The notes: generated by a model not told the origin, from the letters alone. A stretch of 64,000 nucleotides of DNA from Scolanthus callimorphus (GCA_033964015.1 CM066912.1:22803073-22867072); one strand, 5' to 3'; shown: positions 36,901 to 44,629, numbered from the stretch's first letter. Numbers and translations: made by a program.

Positions 36901-39430
36901 CTGGCTGGTTTCAGCTTGCTTGTGATAATTATGTATTGTAAAAAGGCTTCGTGCCTTCCAGTCGCCTGCTAGAATATAAGAAAAATCTGTCGGGAAAAAG
37001 GCTAGTGTATCTAGTCTACCTACGAAACTATCTGCCCCATAAATTCATCTGCGTACACGCGTGGATGTCTCGATGGTGTAGTGGTTAGCACATCTGGCTA
37101 GGAATCCAGAGGACGTGGGTTCGATTCCCACTCGGGGCAGCATTTTCTTTATATTCTTTGTGTTTGTTTATATTTCCTTCTCTGGCTGGTTTCAGCTTGC
37201 TTGTGATAATTATGTATTGTAAAAAGGCTTCGTGCCTTCCAGTCGCCTGCTAGAATATAAGAAAAATCTGTCGGGAAAAAGGCTAGTGTATCTAGTCTAC
37301 CTACGAAACTATCTGCCCCATAAATTCATCTGCGTACACGCGTGGATGTCTCGATGGTGTAGTGGTTAGCACATCTGGCTAGGAATCCAGAGGACGTGGG
37401 TTCGATTCCCACTCGGGCAGCATTTTTCTTTATATTCTTTGTGTTTGTTTATATTTCCTTCTCTGGCTGGTTTCAGCTTGCTTGTGATAATTATGTATTG
37501 TAAAAAGGCTTCGTGCCTTCCAGTCGCCTGCTAGAATATAAGAAAAATCTGTCGGGAAAAAGGCTAGTGTATCTAGTCTACCTACGAAACTATCTGCCCA
37601 TAAATTCATCTGCGTACACGCGTGGATGTCTCGATGGTGTAGTGGTTAGCACATCTGGCAAGGAATCCAGAGGACGTGGGTTCGATTCCCACTCGGGGCA
37701 GCATTTTTCTTTATATTCTTTGTGTTTGTTTATATTTCCTTCTCTGGCTGGTTTCAGCTTGCTTGTGATATATATATATACAAGGAGGATTCCAAGGTCC
37801 CAGAATGCATTGCGCGATCAAACTATATTAACGGTTTTCGCACTCGAATGTCTCGGTGTCATTTCTCACTTGCTTCGGCCGAGACAACAACACGAAGTGA
37901 TCGCTCCGAAATACATGGACTCCTAACGATCGCGCGTGCAATAAATAGACTTCAATTTCAAGATTTTACCGAGAAAGATTGCATTAGTATAACTTTTTTA
38001 AGACTTTTTGGCCCAGAAGTCGGTTTCTTAGTCAAACCTGAATGATTGCCATACGCCGAGCGTAGCCTGTCGAGATGAAAATAAAGCCGCTACAACGAGA
38101 TTTGATACGTTTAATTAATATGTTTTTGTGCAAAGTAATAATGTCTACGAGTTTTAGGATAAAAGTACTTCTGCTGGTTTTGGACAAAGTGAAACCTCCG
38201 TATATTTTACCGTATTATTTGTTAACATAACTACAGAGCAATCTTGTCCGTGACTAGAACACGCGTCCGTTTCGCGCTGAGATTGCTCTCACGTCTTGAC
38301 TTCTTTGAGTTAATCCAGGAAATAGGAGTACTTTCCAATGTACTGTGTTGTATGGCTTTTGAAGAACATTCGACAACATTAAATTCCCAAGATATCTAAT
38401 AATAGGGCACTCGAACTAGCTTCATTCGAAGATGAATCCCGGGGATGAATCGTCGTGTCCCACTGGCTCGTCACAAGATAATAGCGATGGCTAAATGTTC
38501 CATTAAACCAGGAAAACCTTGCATGTTTTTGGTTTTGAAGTAACATATATTAATATCCAGCCTATTTCTAACTCAAGCAGGGATAAGGGATCAAATCTAG
38601 ATGGGAAAGATGCCCGTATTGTGAATGGAGTGCCCGGAAATGGTTTGCAATGAACGACAACTCACGCCAATTTATGCTCGATGTTTGAAAGGGTCGCATT
38701 CATCGAAACCTGAGTACATAAGAGTACCTTTGACTCCATAGCGTTGTGTGACCCTTATATAACAATATACAAGCAACAAATCTCTAATGTATCCAATCAT
38801 AAGAAGGCTATGTCATTTTTAACCAAGGGGTTGAACGCGTGACGAAGTCACAAAGGTCGTAGTTGTGTTATAGAGCGCAAGAATAATCGTCTCGGCTCGT
38901 AACTTGTTCGCAACAACTGCTGGCTTTTTTGCAAAACATAGGTAAAATGCAAGTTAATGAATGTGTATATTTAACCATTATCCTGCGAGATTGCGCAGAA
39001 TATCGTCTGATACTTAGCCGACGAGGGACGAAGTCCCGAGTTGGCTAAAATCAGACGATATTCTGCAAAATCGAGCAGGATAATGGTTTTATTATTCAGC
39101 ACATCGATAGCACAAAAAAACCCGAAAAAAATGACTTTTGTGTATTATTTACGAGCTCAAAACATCATATTTTCCTCAGAGACGGATATCGCAAGATAGC
39201 TGTCATGTACAGAAGACAGCTATTGGCGTTCCAATGACCATATTTGGGCAGTGCATCCATGTGCTGAATAATAAACCAAAATATACGCATATCAGTGTCT
39301 AGATACGACGAAAAACGCTCTCCAAAAGTGACCTAGTTTTTCCGCGAAACACTCGATTTAAGTAACGCATGACTGGTGTCAAGTGAACAACTTGGGCGCG
39401 CTAAGAATTATGGGACCTTTATATCCTCCT

Positions 39431-39466
<36 letters not shown>

Positions 39467-42400
39467 CGGTTTGCAAAAATTCTGTCTGAGAAGTATATAA
39501 GTATATAAGTATATCGCCGTTTGATACCTTTGCAAGTCCGATGCACTTGAATTATATTATTTCTCTGTTTAGGCTTTGTTGCTGACTGTTTTTTTAGCTT
39601 TTTCCTTGCATTTAATGTGCCCGCCATGCGTTGTTTTGGAGACTTTTAAAGTTTCACGAAACGCCTTCTCGGCTGGATGAAACGCCATTACAAGAACGCG
39701 TAACTGAAACCCTAGATTTTGCTGCTGTTTTTAACGAAATGTTTATTTTATTCAATCTATGGATTTAGAATTGGTTTTATTTATGTGTTTTCGGTAGTGG
39801 TGATCAACAGGTATCTCTGAGAAAGGGGAATTTGACGTGTATTTAATGACTAATTAAATATTCAAAACGGCGTCTTCTACGCAAAGCACGTTTAGTAGAA
39901 CGCGACATTGCCTTCATCTTTCGATCTTTTCGAAATTTAACCACGGAAAAGAACAAACACTCACTGTATAGTGGGGAAGTTATAAGAGTTATCTATCTTC
40001 GTTTTCGGTGTCAGTTTATTCTATTTTAATCGATTGAGAGCTGTGTACATCCAAAGTCTCGGTGACAGTGAAGGAAGCCATTTCGCAGTTGTTCTTCCCC
40101 ACTCTGCATTTGAATAAATAAATCATTCACCAGCATTAACCAATATTCAAAGTTTGTCATTCAAATATATTTTTTGTAACTCTCCTACCCCATGCCCGAA
40201 ATAATCTAATTAATTACTTTATCAAAATCAAAATTACATCAAAATTAAAATTTTGTTTCTCTTTTCGGTCTAATTATAAATTCAAAATTATGAAAAATAT
40301 TCCTTGGATCAAAAAATAGAAGAAATAAATATAAGGAAACTGAAGTAAGTTTTTTCGCACCTCATTAATATTATAGAGAGTGTTTTGAGTGTCTTTTATT
40401 TCGGAAACATCGGGACTACTTTCCGATGACAAAAAAATACAAAGAAATGAACTCTATTTAAATCCAGGAAAAGTTTTTATTTTTTGAATTTATAATTAGA
40501 CCGTAAAGAGAAATACATTTTAATCTTTTGTCGATTATAAACGTACTTTTTCCAACACAGAGATAAATCGGCCTGGAAAATTAATTAGATTGCTTCTGGT
40601 ATGAATGAAGGGATTTAAAATCTTTGAATGAAAAACTTTGAGCGAAAAAATGTAAGCGGTGAATGAGTTATTTACTCAAATGCCGAGTGGGAAGAACCCC
40701 GGGGAAGAACTACTGCGAAATGGCTTCTCATTCACGCCAGTACATAGCTCCATCGATTACAACAGACTAAACTGATAACGAAGACAGAGATTTATAACTC
40801 CCATAACTTCCGCTCTATACACTCAGTGCAGAAAAGTTAAATTTCGTAGAAAAGTTAAATTTCGAAAAGAGAAAACGCCAATTCCGCGTTCTACTAAAAC
40901 GTGCATTGCGAAGAAGACGCCGTTTTGAATATTTAATTAGTCATTAAAACACGTCAAATTCATCTTTCTCAGAGATACCTGTTGATCACCAATAACGGTA
41001 ACACATGAATAAAACCTTTTCTAATTCCATAGATTGAATAAAATAAACATTTCGTTAAAAACAGCAGCAAAATCTAGGGATTCAGTTACGCGTTCTTGCA
41101 ATGGGGTTTCCTCCAGCCGAAAAGGCGTTTCGGGAAACTCCAAACGCCCAAACTACGGATAGCAGGCACACTATATGCATGGAAAAAACTAAAAACAGTC
41201 AGCAACAAAGTCTAAACAGATAAATAATATAATTGAAGTGCATTGAGCATGCGAAGGTATCAATCGGCGATATACTTATATACTTATATACTTCTCAGAC
41301 ATAATTTTTGTAAACCGCTGTATATATATAGCGATTAACATCAATCAAGCCCACGATAATATCACGTTTACATGGGACTGGTCTCGTGAAAGTATTAATT
41401 ATCTGGATGTCCAGGTTACGAATAGAGAAGGAAACATTGAAACAGACTTGTTTTTGAAACCAACCGATAAGCATCATTATTATTCAGCCATGCCACTATC
41501 TCGGTTCTGATTGGCTAAGAGTACGCAGCGAAACCTTGTTGGCGCGCAGTGCCTGACGTCATACTACAGACATTAGGATTGATGCACTCTAATGACGTCA
41601 TAACGCAAGCCAATAGGTTTGGCCGCCATCTTGGTTTTCATTTCCGAATTGAAAGTCGGTTTTGCGAATATTCTCGTTGAATCTGTTATGATTTTTGCCA
41701 AGAGATCATTGCTCAGGATATCTAAACATCAACTATGGCTATTTGAATTGAATACAAAAGGAAAATACCAATGGACGTAAGATGAAGTTGAAAAACCGTG
41801 TCGCCGTGCACGGCCTCATCGCTGACTTCGTTTAGCTAGGTAAGAACTATTGGTTGCTGAATAATAAAACAATTATTGAATTCGGTTTTCGCATGATAGT
41901 GAGATTTGTCAACGCCTCGAGTTAGTGTTATCCGCCTCAGCTTCGCTTCGGCAGATAACACAAACCTCGGCGTTGCCAAATCTCACTATCATGCTCAACC
42001 TCATCCAATAAGTGTTAAATATCTCTACAGCACATCATGTCATCCAGGGGGGTGCAAACGAAGCATCCCGTATGCCCAAGCATTGCGACTTCGGCGCATT
42101 TGTTCGACACAAGAATCATTCGAGAGAAGAGCCATGGATCTCTGCCAGTTTTTAGTAACAAGAGGGCACAATGAAGGTTTTGTTCAGGAGCAGATCGGAA
42201 GAGCCAGAACTAAAAATAGGAGGGAGCTCTTGACTCCCAAAGAACCAACTCGTAAGAACAGGATACCGTTTGTGGTTACATACCACCCCTCACTACCTAA
42301 TGTAGGAGCTATTCTCAGGGACCTCCAGCCGATTTTACACAGTTCTAAGAGATGCGAGAGCGCTATCAAGGAGGTACCGATGATGGCGTTCCGTAGGCCT

Positions 42401-43208
42401 AAGAACCTACAGGATTACCTAGTGCGAGCGAAACTTCGTCCTATGGAAAGGTCTGGTACTAGAGGCACGATAAACTGCACGGACCGCCGTTGTCAAGTGT
42501 GTAAATATACGAACTCTCTAGACACTTTTACTAGCTCTGTTACTAAGAAATCGTATTCTATCAACTACTCTCTGGGTTGTAATACTAAAAATGTTATATA
42601 TCTTATAACCTGTAAGACATGCGGACTACAGTACGTAGGTTCTACTAGTACCAAATTTCGTTTGCGGTTTAACAACCATAAAAGTCGCATCAATACACAT
42701 AACAATAAGAGTGCTAGCAAGCAGGAAGAAGATGATTGGATCTACAAGCATTTCAACTCTGAAGGACACAACGGAATGCAGGATGTTAGTGTTCAACTGA
42801 TAGATCGAGTTAATAGATCGGAGGACCTCCTAAACAAGGAAGGAGAGTGGGCGTACAAACTGAAGACAATAAGACCCCACGGACTAAACGAGAGTGACTT
42901 TTTTTTCAGCCAGAACCGTCAGAGACGTAATCGTTGATTTATCTCCTAGTTGTAAAGTTCTTTTTATTTATCAAGGAGTCTATTCTCTAGCGCGCGCATA
43001 TCGGTTTGTATGTAAATATTTTATAATTTTAAGCGCACGCGACTTGTTTGATGTCGTGTATAACGGTTTGATCTTCATTCACCCTGATGAAGATCTTTTT
43101 ACAAGATCGAAATATAGGTGATCAGCAAAAAACATTGTTTATTCTTCTTTTGTGACAGTATATATTTTCCTATGAAGATAATGTTTTAGCTATGTGATGC
43201 TTGTGAAA

Positions 43209-43255
<47 letters not shown>

Positions 43256-44581
43256 AGGAGAAAAAAAAAAACCATCGACAACCCTTGCTCACTATGTTGA
43301 TGATCGGGTTATTGCTCTGTAAATTGATCAGGCGAAGAAGTCTCCTCAGATAGTTACTCTGAGAAGTCGAAAGAGGAGATTTACATCTTGTAAAAGCATT
43401 GAAGTTATTTCCATGTTAAAATACATTAGAAAATAACACCTATGTTGTATTGTGAATGTGCGCATTCTGATTGGTTAAAAGGCGTGTTTGTAAGAGACCT
43501 GAGAAACACGATTGTCACGCAACGCTGTCGCGCTTGTGTATGTTATTTTCTAAAAGCAATAAAAATACTTTCTGCGTGCTCTCTGGTTTCTTACAAACAC
43601 GAGGGGGATGTTGGTCGAACTGATAAAACTTGAAAGACACTCGCCTTCGGCTCGTGTCTTTCAAGTTTTGATCAGTTCTCCCAACATCCCCCTCATGTTT
43701 GTAAGAAAGCATAGAGCACGCGGAAAGTACTTTTATTGCTTAATTAAAAGATTCCAGCTATAATGAATGCACGCGTGGCGTGTCGGTAGTTGCGGTACAT
43801 TTTTAAACAAAGCACCTAGAATGCGCGCGTTGGATCCTGGTAGTTGTGGTAGACATCAAAGACATTTCTTTGAAATATTTGAAATCTGGAATCACCCATA
43901 AACGCACATTTTATAAATCGGGTTAATGAAGTGAATTTAAATTTTCTAGAATAATGATTGATCACATTTTCTACCAGTAACAGTGTCGTACGCAGCCTAT
44001 AGGCCTGCAGGCACAGGACTGCAAATTTTTGTGTGACTTTGGTACAAGTACTGTACTGCATTCATGAGCTTGTCCTGTAAATTTGCAAAATCCTGTGTAT
44101 GCCCTAGGCTGTTACTGCAACTTTGAAAAATCAGCGGCGTACGCCGCTGAATAACATATGTTTTCTTTAATTATAGGATGTGCCTTTGGTTCGTGCCGAG
44201 TCGCCTAGTGACTCCCATGCCGAGTACGATAACCTTGACTCGTCGAACGCAAGAGAGGGTTCTATCACACAATCGATACGAACCTATGACGCAAGCTCGC
44301 TTGCATCCCAAAGGACTGAGGACTTTCTTGGCAGCGAGTGTTGCGACTTTTCCACCGCTTCGGTAAGAACATTGCGCAGCTTGAATTCGCTCCCATGTAT
44401 GACGTCATCAGAGACTCTTGATATGGATCTGAACGTGATAACTGAGGAAGAGGTCCAAGTTTCGACCCAAGAGGTACCCCATGATAATGTTATAAATTTA
44501 AAAAATGCAGTTGAATTAACACTACATAGAACTACTGATGTATCTGGGCCTTCAGAATTGACGAGAGTGGTTACGGTTTAA
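24904..44581 (+). CDS. Gene B: paralogue of gene A, frame problems
   Basis: Manual model: 24904-24981, 26746-27054, 27862-28013, 28900-29056, 30097-30182, 31174-31394, 34027-34129, 35458-35512, 44177-44581, about 520 residues. Order: signal peptide, Cys-rich N-terminal domain in one exon, two FN3-like domains in two exons each, TM helix, 18-residue juxtamembrane exon, 134-residue tail. Exon borders and phases match gene A from FN3 domain 1 through the TM exon, so the two are tandem duplicates. FN3 domain 1 ends CTGGWGQIAGPVT then TPEEAP, a degenerate WSXWS-like region. Two problems: exon 1 ends in phase 0 while exon 2 needs phase 1, and exon 6 changes frame by one base near 31306-31319. It may be a decaying gene, mis-assembled, or spliced through an unseen exon. 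The long last exon is open. Confidence 0.55.
26459..26641. mobile_element. MITE family 3, copy 1
   Basis: tatgactgtgaaaagtgcc faces gcacttttcacagtta... near the two ends. A GC-richer relative lies at 35567-35712 (gactgtgaaaagtgccgcg). No ORF. A separate small hairpin lies at about 26300-26372 (cacttaatgactgc). Confidence 0.65.
26746..27054 (+). CDS. Gene B exon 2: Cys-rich N-terminal domain
   Basis: Acceptor tttccag|AT; frame requires phase 1; donor atca|gtaagt in phase 1. It encodes IIISWIPTEQGNYSIYFC followed by several more cysteines and PEPFSYTIRTDIGNLTYTT. The Trp plus Y-x-x-x-C pattern and closing strands resemble an N-terminal cytokine-receptor or Ig/FN3-like sandwich. Gene A splits this region over two exons. 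Confidence 0.6.
27330..27770. repeat. Diverged repeat with 'accctgttctat' motifs
   Basis: The block begins near a ggggaggggtggtact motif and carries repeated accctgttctat and gtgga-ccctg segments. It resembles the 47597-47975 block in layout. Open frames here (27521-27772) are not supported as genes. Confidence 0.4.
27862..28013 (+). CDS. Gene B exon 3: FN3 domain 1, first half
   Basis: Acceptor gtcaacag|TA in phase 1; donor aatcga|gtatgt in phase 0. It encodes EKVLELSWEQP then CYRIYYAPDQEG, the FN3 B and C strands, matching gene A exon 4 in position and phase. Confidence 0.65.
28225..28395 (+). mobile_element. tRNA-derived SINE fragment
   Basis: gttagctcagtggtactg (A-box-like) followed about 40 bases later by gggggttcaaaccccaac (B-box-like) resembles a tRNA head. 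An unrelated AT-rich body follows. The anticodon arm is not convincing, so this is a SINE rather than a tRNA gene. Confidence 0.5.
28900..29056 (+). CDS. Gene B exon 4: FN3 domain 1, second half
   Basis: Acceptor ttccacag|ACC in phase 0; donor gaagaag|gtattg in phase 1. It encodes LLPYTKYKVYIQCALSC and GGWGQIAGPVTAVTPEE. The Trp-Gly-x-x-Ala-Gly stretch lies where WSXWS sits in class I cytokine receptors. Confidence 0.65.
29718..29840. repeat. Inverted repeat in gene B intron
   Basis: Nested arms: gcctgctagccagc/ggctcgcaggc on the outside, and gggattcctgtg/cacaggaatcccg inside. No coding content. Confidence 0.5.
30097..30182 (+). CDS. Gene B exon 5: FN3 domain 2, first strand pair
   Basis: Acceptor atttcag|CT in phase 1; donor atcaag|gtaaat in phase 0. 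It encodes APDRPLLFSEAPDE then RNVTVTIK, aligning with gene A exon 6 in length (86 versus 83 nt) and phase. The strand-B Trp of gene A is replaced by Ile. Confidence 0.6.
30359..30711. mobile_element. MITE with TAA target
   Basis: Ends (gacaccatccaccactacg; complement of cgtggacggggtc) are flanked by TAA at 30356-30358 and 30712-30714. The body is full of gaaaacgga/tccgttttc repeats. A TWA target fits PIF/Harbinger. A (gtaa)n microsatellite follows at about 30902-30930. Confidence 0.75.
31174..31394 (+). pseudogene. Gene B exon 6: FN3 domain 2, remainder, frame offset
   Basis: Acceptor atcatag|TAT in phase 0. The frame reads YPLKASWNGKVQRVTLYYQ and matches gene A exon 7, then stops at TAG. 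The matching C-terminal half (RRDERYIVTAEFCTHAGCSPP) is open in the next frame from about 31306. It aligns with gene A's YKYLITVQSCTVECGPPS. The exon is 221 nt where 3n+1 is needed, so one base is extra or two are missing. The donor cacg|gttgat would give phase 1 but is weak. Confidence 0.55.
31500..32192. mobile_element. Palindromic TTAA-flanked element
   Basis: GGTTACTGAGAACCTTCGCG at 31500 is mirrored to 32192, and TTAA lies on both sides (31496-31499 and 32193-32196). Arms of about 340 bp meet near 31850. No ORF. Confidence 0.85.
32201..32787. mobile_element. Second TTAA-flanked element, directly adjacent
   Basis: AGTGCCACTACTATCAA (32201) and TTGATAATAGTGGCACT (to 32787) are terminal repeats flanked by TTAA (32197-32200 and 32788-32791). 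Its left TTAA abuts the right TTAA of the previous element (ccTTAATTAAag). The middle is not palindromic. No transposase. Confidence 0.8.
32945..33063. repeat. Three-copy minisatellite
   Basis: gaatgggttccgtttctgat recurs at about 32977, 33010 and 33041, with a period of 31-33 bases and small changes. Confidence 0.75.
34027..34129 (+). CDS. Gene B exon 7: transmembrane helix
   Basis: Acceptor tttcttag|TG in phase 1; donor catag|gtaagt in phase 2, the same phases as gene A exon 8. It encodes WHALWVCLGIVGITIVVVLC then IHR, a TM helix with a basic cytoplasmic end. Confidence 0.7.
34760..35070 (+). mobile_element. Foldback family 2, copy 2
   Basis: Starts ttattatatagacacgagtg and ends in a hairpin (gaagatatgaattttatttt around cgctgcgctcg) and accgtgtaatatcctctata. 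Same layout as the 24366 copy, opposite orientation. Confidence 0.8.
35156..35363. repeat. Inverted-repeat element
   Basis: gggcctgtttataa near 35157 faces ttataaacac near 35350. Internal ggctggc/gccagcc arms repeat. About 200 bp, no ORF. Confidence 0.45.
35458..35512 (+). CDS. Gene B exon 8: juxtamembrane segment
   Basis: Acceptor ttcctag|A completes a phase-2 codon; donor aacctg|gtaagt in phase 0. It encodes KLKRSSEQVPLEERLRNL. Same 2-to-0 phase as gene A exon 9, but much shorter and without the FYDP-type motif. Confidence 0.6.
35567..35712. mobile_element. MITE family 3, copy 2
   Basis: gcatgactgtgaaaagtgcc is mirrored by ggcactttcacagtcctacg. It is a GC-rich relative of the 26459-26641 element. 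Confidence 0.65.
36198..36392. repeat. Compound hairpin with duplicated inner stem
   Basis: Outer arms gaagaggagaattgaagaat and attcttcaattctcctcttc enclose two copies of an inner hairpin (cagcaacttctaaagttgca ... ggaactttagaagttgct). (ta)n tracts flank it at about 36178-36197 and about 36477-36492. Confidence 0.8.
36503..36574 (+). tRNA. tRNA-like gene, copy 1 (Pro-AGG-like?)
   Basis: A 72-nt cloverleaf can be drawn: acceptor GTCTCGA/TCGGGGC (two G-U pairs), D arm GTG...CAC, anticodon stem TCTGG/CCAGA, T arm GTGGG-TTCGATT-CCCAC, discriminator A. TTTTT follows a few bases later, as for Pol III. The anticodon loop CTAGGAAT has eight bases instead of seven. Reading after U33 gives AGG (Pro), but isotype and function are uncertain. 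Confidence 0.45.
36785..36856 (+). tRNA. tRNA-like copy 2, T-loop variant
   Basis: Same as copy 1 except the T loop reads TTGGATT, changing the invariant C of the B box, so it may be transcribed poorly. TTTTT terminator retained. Confidence 0.35.
37067..37138 (+). tRNA. tRNA-like copy 3
   Basis: Identical to copy 1 over the cloverleaf. The downstream T run is only four bases. Confidence 0.45.
37348..37418 (+). tRNA. tRNA-like copy 4, acceptor deletion
   Basis: One G is missing from the 3' acceptor strand (TCGGGC), which breaks the seven-pair stem. Otherwise as copy 1. Confidence 0.35.
37628..37699 (+). tRNA. tRNA-like copy 5, anticodon-loop variant
   Basis: The anticodon loop reads CAAGGAAT instead of CTAGGAAT, so U33 is lost. 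The rest is intact. The unit spacer after it is cut at a (ta)n tract near 37769. Confidence 0.4.
37781..39432. mobile_element. 1.65-kb TIR element in (TA)n
   Basis: CAAGGAGGATTCCAAGGTCC (37781) returns as an imperfect complement ending at 39432 over about 36 bp. (ta)n lies on both sides. A separate hairpin at about 38977-39085 (ttatcctgcgag... / ...ctcgagcaggataa-type) is nested inside. No transposase ORF found. Confidence 0.65.
39464..41320. mobile_element. 1.86-kb foldback with Tc1-like ends
   Basis: CAGCGGTTTGCAAAAATTCT at 39464 is mirrored to 41320, with (ta)n flanks. Arms of about 840 bp (39464-40300 and 40480-41320) are nearly complementary, for example cagtcagcaacaaagtctaa versus its complement near 39580. 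The CAGyGG-TTGCAAAA start and TA target recall Tc1/mariner ends. No transposase. Confidence 0.75.
41330..41486 (+). pseudogene. Penelope-like RT C-terminal fragment
   Basis: The open frame includes SINYLDVQVTNREGNIETDL and KPTDKHHYY, the 'YLDV...KPTD' signature near the end of Penelope-like reverse transcriptases. It is truncated at the 5' side by a (ta)n boundary and at the 3' side by an inserted hairpin element. Confidence 0.75.
41478..42002. mobile_element. Two hairpin insertions splitting the Penelope RT
   Basis: attattattcagc at 41476 faces gctgaataataaaa near 41857, and a second hairpin at about 41887-41997 pairs gcatgatagtgagatttg with its complement. Together they separate two halves that belong to one protein. 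The second hairpin supplies the first roughly 30 codons of the downstream ORF. Confidence 0.65.
41906..42937 (+). CDS. Penelope-like C-terminal ORF with GIY-YIG domain
   Basis: The 343-codon frame has as its element-derived part about residue 33 onward (SVKYLYSTSCHPGGCKRSIP, then AQALRLRRICS). The GIY-YIG nuclease signature is IYLITCKTCGLQYVGST with FRLRFNNHKS following (about residues 226-256). A Cys-x2-Cys precedes it (CTDRRCQVC). This nuclease nicks target DNA during retrotransposition in the family. A full protein would be about twice as long; the RT core is missing here, so this copy cannot move by itself. The ATG at 41906 lies inside an inserted hairpin and is probably not the original start. 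Confidence 0.8.
   Translation: MSTPRVSVIRLSFASADNTNLGVAKSHYHAQPHPISVKYLYSTSCHPGGCKRSIPYAQALRLRRICSTQESFERRAMDLCQFLVTRGHNEGFVQEQIGRARTKNRRELLTPKEPTRKNRIPFVVTYHPSLPNVGAILRDLQPILHSSKRCESAIKEVPMMAFRRPKNLQDYLVRAKLRPMERSGTRGTINCTDRRCQVCKYTNSLDTFTSSVTKKSYSINYSLGCNTKNVIYLITCKTCGLQYVGSTSTKFRLRFNNHKSRINTHNNKSASKQEEDDWIYKHFNSEGHNGMQDVSVQLIDRVNRSEDLLNKEGEWAYKLKTIRPHGLNESDFFFSQNRQRRNR
43075..43124 (+). ncRNA. Possible small hammerhead ribozyme motif
   Basis: CTGATGA (43084-43090) is followed by a GATCTT/AAGATC stem and GAAA (43109-43112). The outer arms tcacc (43079-43083) and ggtga (43117-43121) can pair, leaving TATA as a nearly absent stem III. Small hammerhead variants with tiny stem III are known from Penelope-like elements. 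One extra A follows CTGATGA, so activity is uncertain. Confidence 0.4.
43204..43252. repeat. (TA)n microsatellite
   Basis: About 20 TA units form the right boundary of the Penelope remnant. Comparable tracts lie at about 36178, 37769, 39432 and 41320. Confidence 0.9.
43545..43740. repeat. Long hairpin with perfect apical stem
   Basis: aacttgaaagacactcgcc and its complement form the apex (about 43627-43668). Outer arms ttacaaacacgagggggatg and catccccctcatgtttgtaa extend it. It resembles other foldbacks in the window. Confidence 0.75.
44177..44581 (+). CDS. Gene B last exon: long cytoplasmic tail
   Basis: Acceptor aattatag|GAT in phase 0, matching the exon 8 donor. 134 codons are open to TAA 44579-44581. 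The tail is acidic and Ser/Thr-rich with tyrosines in AEYDNL and IRTYDAS. YDNL could be an SH2-docking or sorting signal; no YxxQ is seen. The intron before it is about 8.7 kb of repeats. An alternative start inside this exon would make it a separate ORF, but the phase match favours membership in gene B. Confidence 0.6.
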   Translation, partial: DVPLVRAESPSDSHAEYDNLDSSNAREGSITQSIRTYDASSLASQRTEDFLGSECCDFSTASVRTLRSLNSLPCMTSSETLDMDLNVITEEEVQVSTQEVPHDNVINLKNAVELTLHRTTDVSGPSELTRVVTV

Positions 44582-44629
44582 CAATGCGAGATGTGCGACC
44601 TCCGCAAATGCAGGACTGTGTTCTCGAAA

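Larger units (their letters stand above)
36495..37770 (+). repeat. Tandem array of five tRNA-like units
   Basis: Five copies of a tRNA-like sequence start at 36503, 36785, 37067, 37348 and 37628 (period 282, 282, 281, 280). The spacers of about 210 bp are nearly identical and include an aaaaaggcttcgtgcctt mini-hairpin. The array is bounded by (ta)n tracts on both sides. High unit identity implies recent expansion or homogenisation. It lies in gene B's last intron, on the same strand. Confidence 0.85.
41327..43150 (+). mobile_element. Broken Penelope-like retroelement
   Basis: Two coding pieces of one element, plus a 3' tail, lie in order: a reverse-transcriptase C-terminal piece (41330-41486), an insertion of about 510 bp, then the linker and GIY-YIG region to 42937 and a 3' region with a possible hammerhead motif. 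The 5' two thirds of the RT are absent. It sits in gene B's last intron, bounded by (ta)n tracts. Confidence 0.8.

Noticed and set aside
36495..37770. CRISPR-like spaced repeat array
   Set aside because: Units are about 282 bp with conserved spacers and a tRNA fold in animal DNA; not CRISPR.
37513..37926. 137-codon frame over the tRNA-like array
   Set aside because: Part of it is a translation of a tRNA-like unit (VVSTSGKESRGRGFDSH); a shadow of the array.
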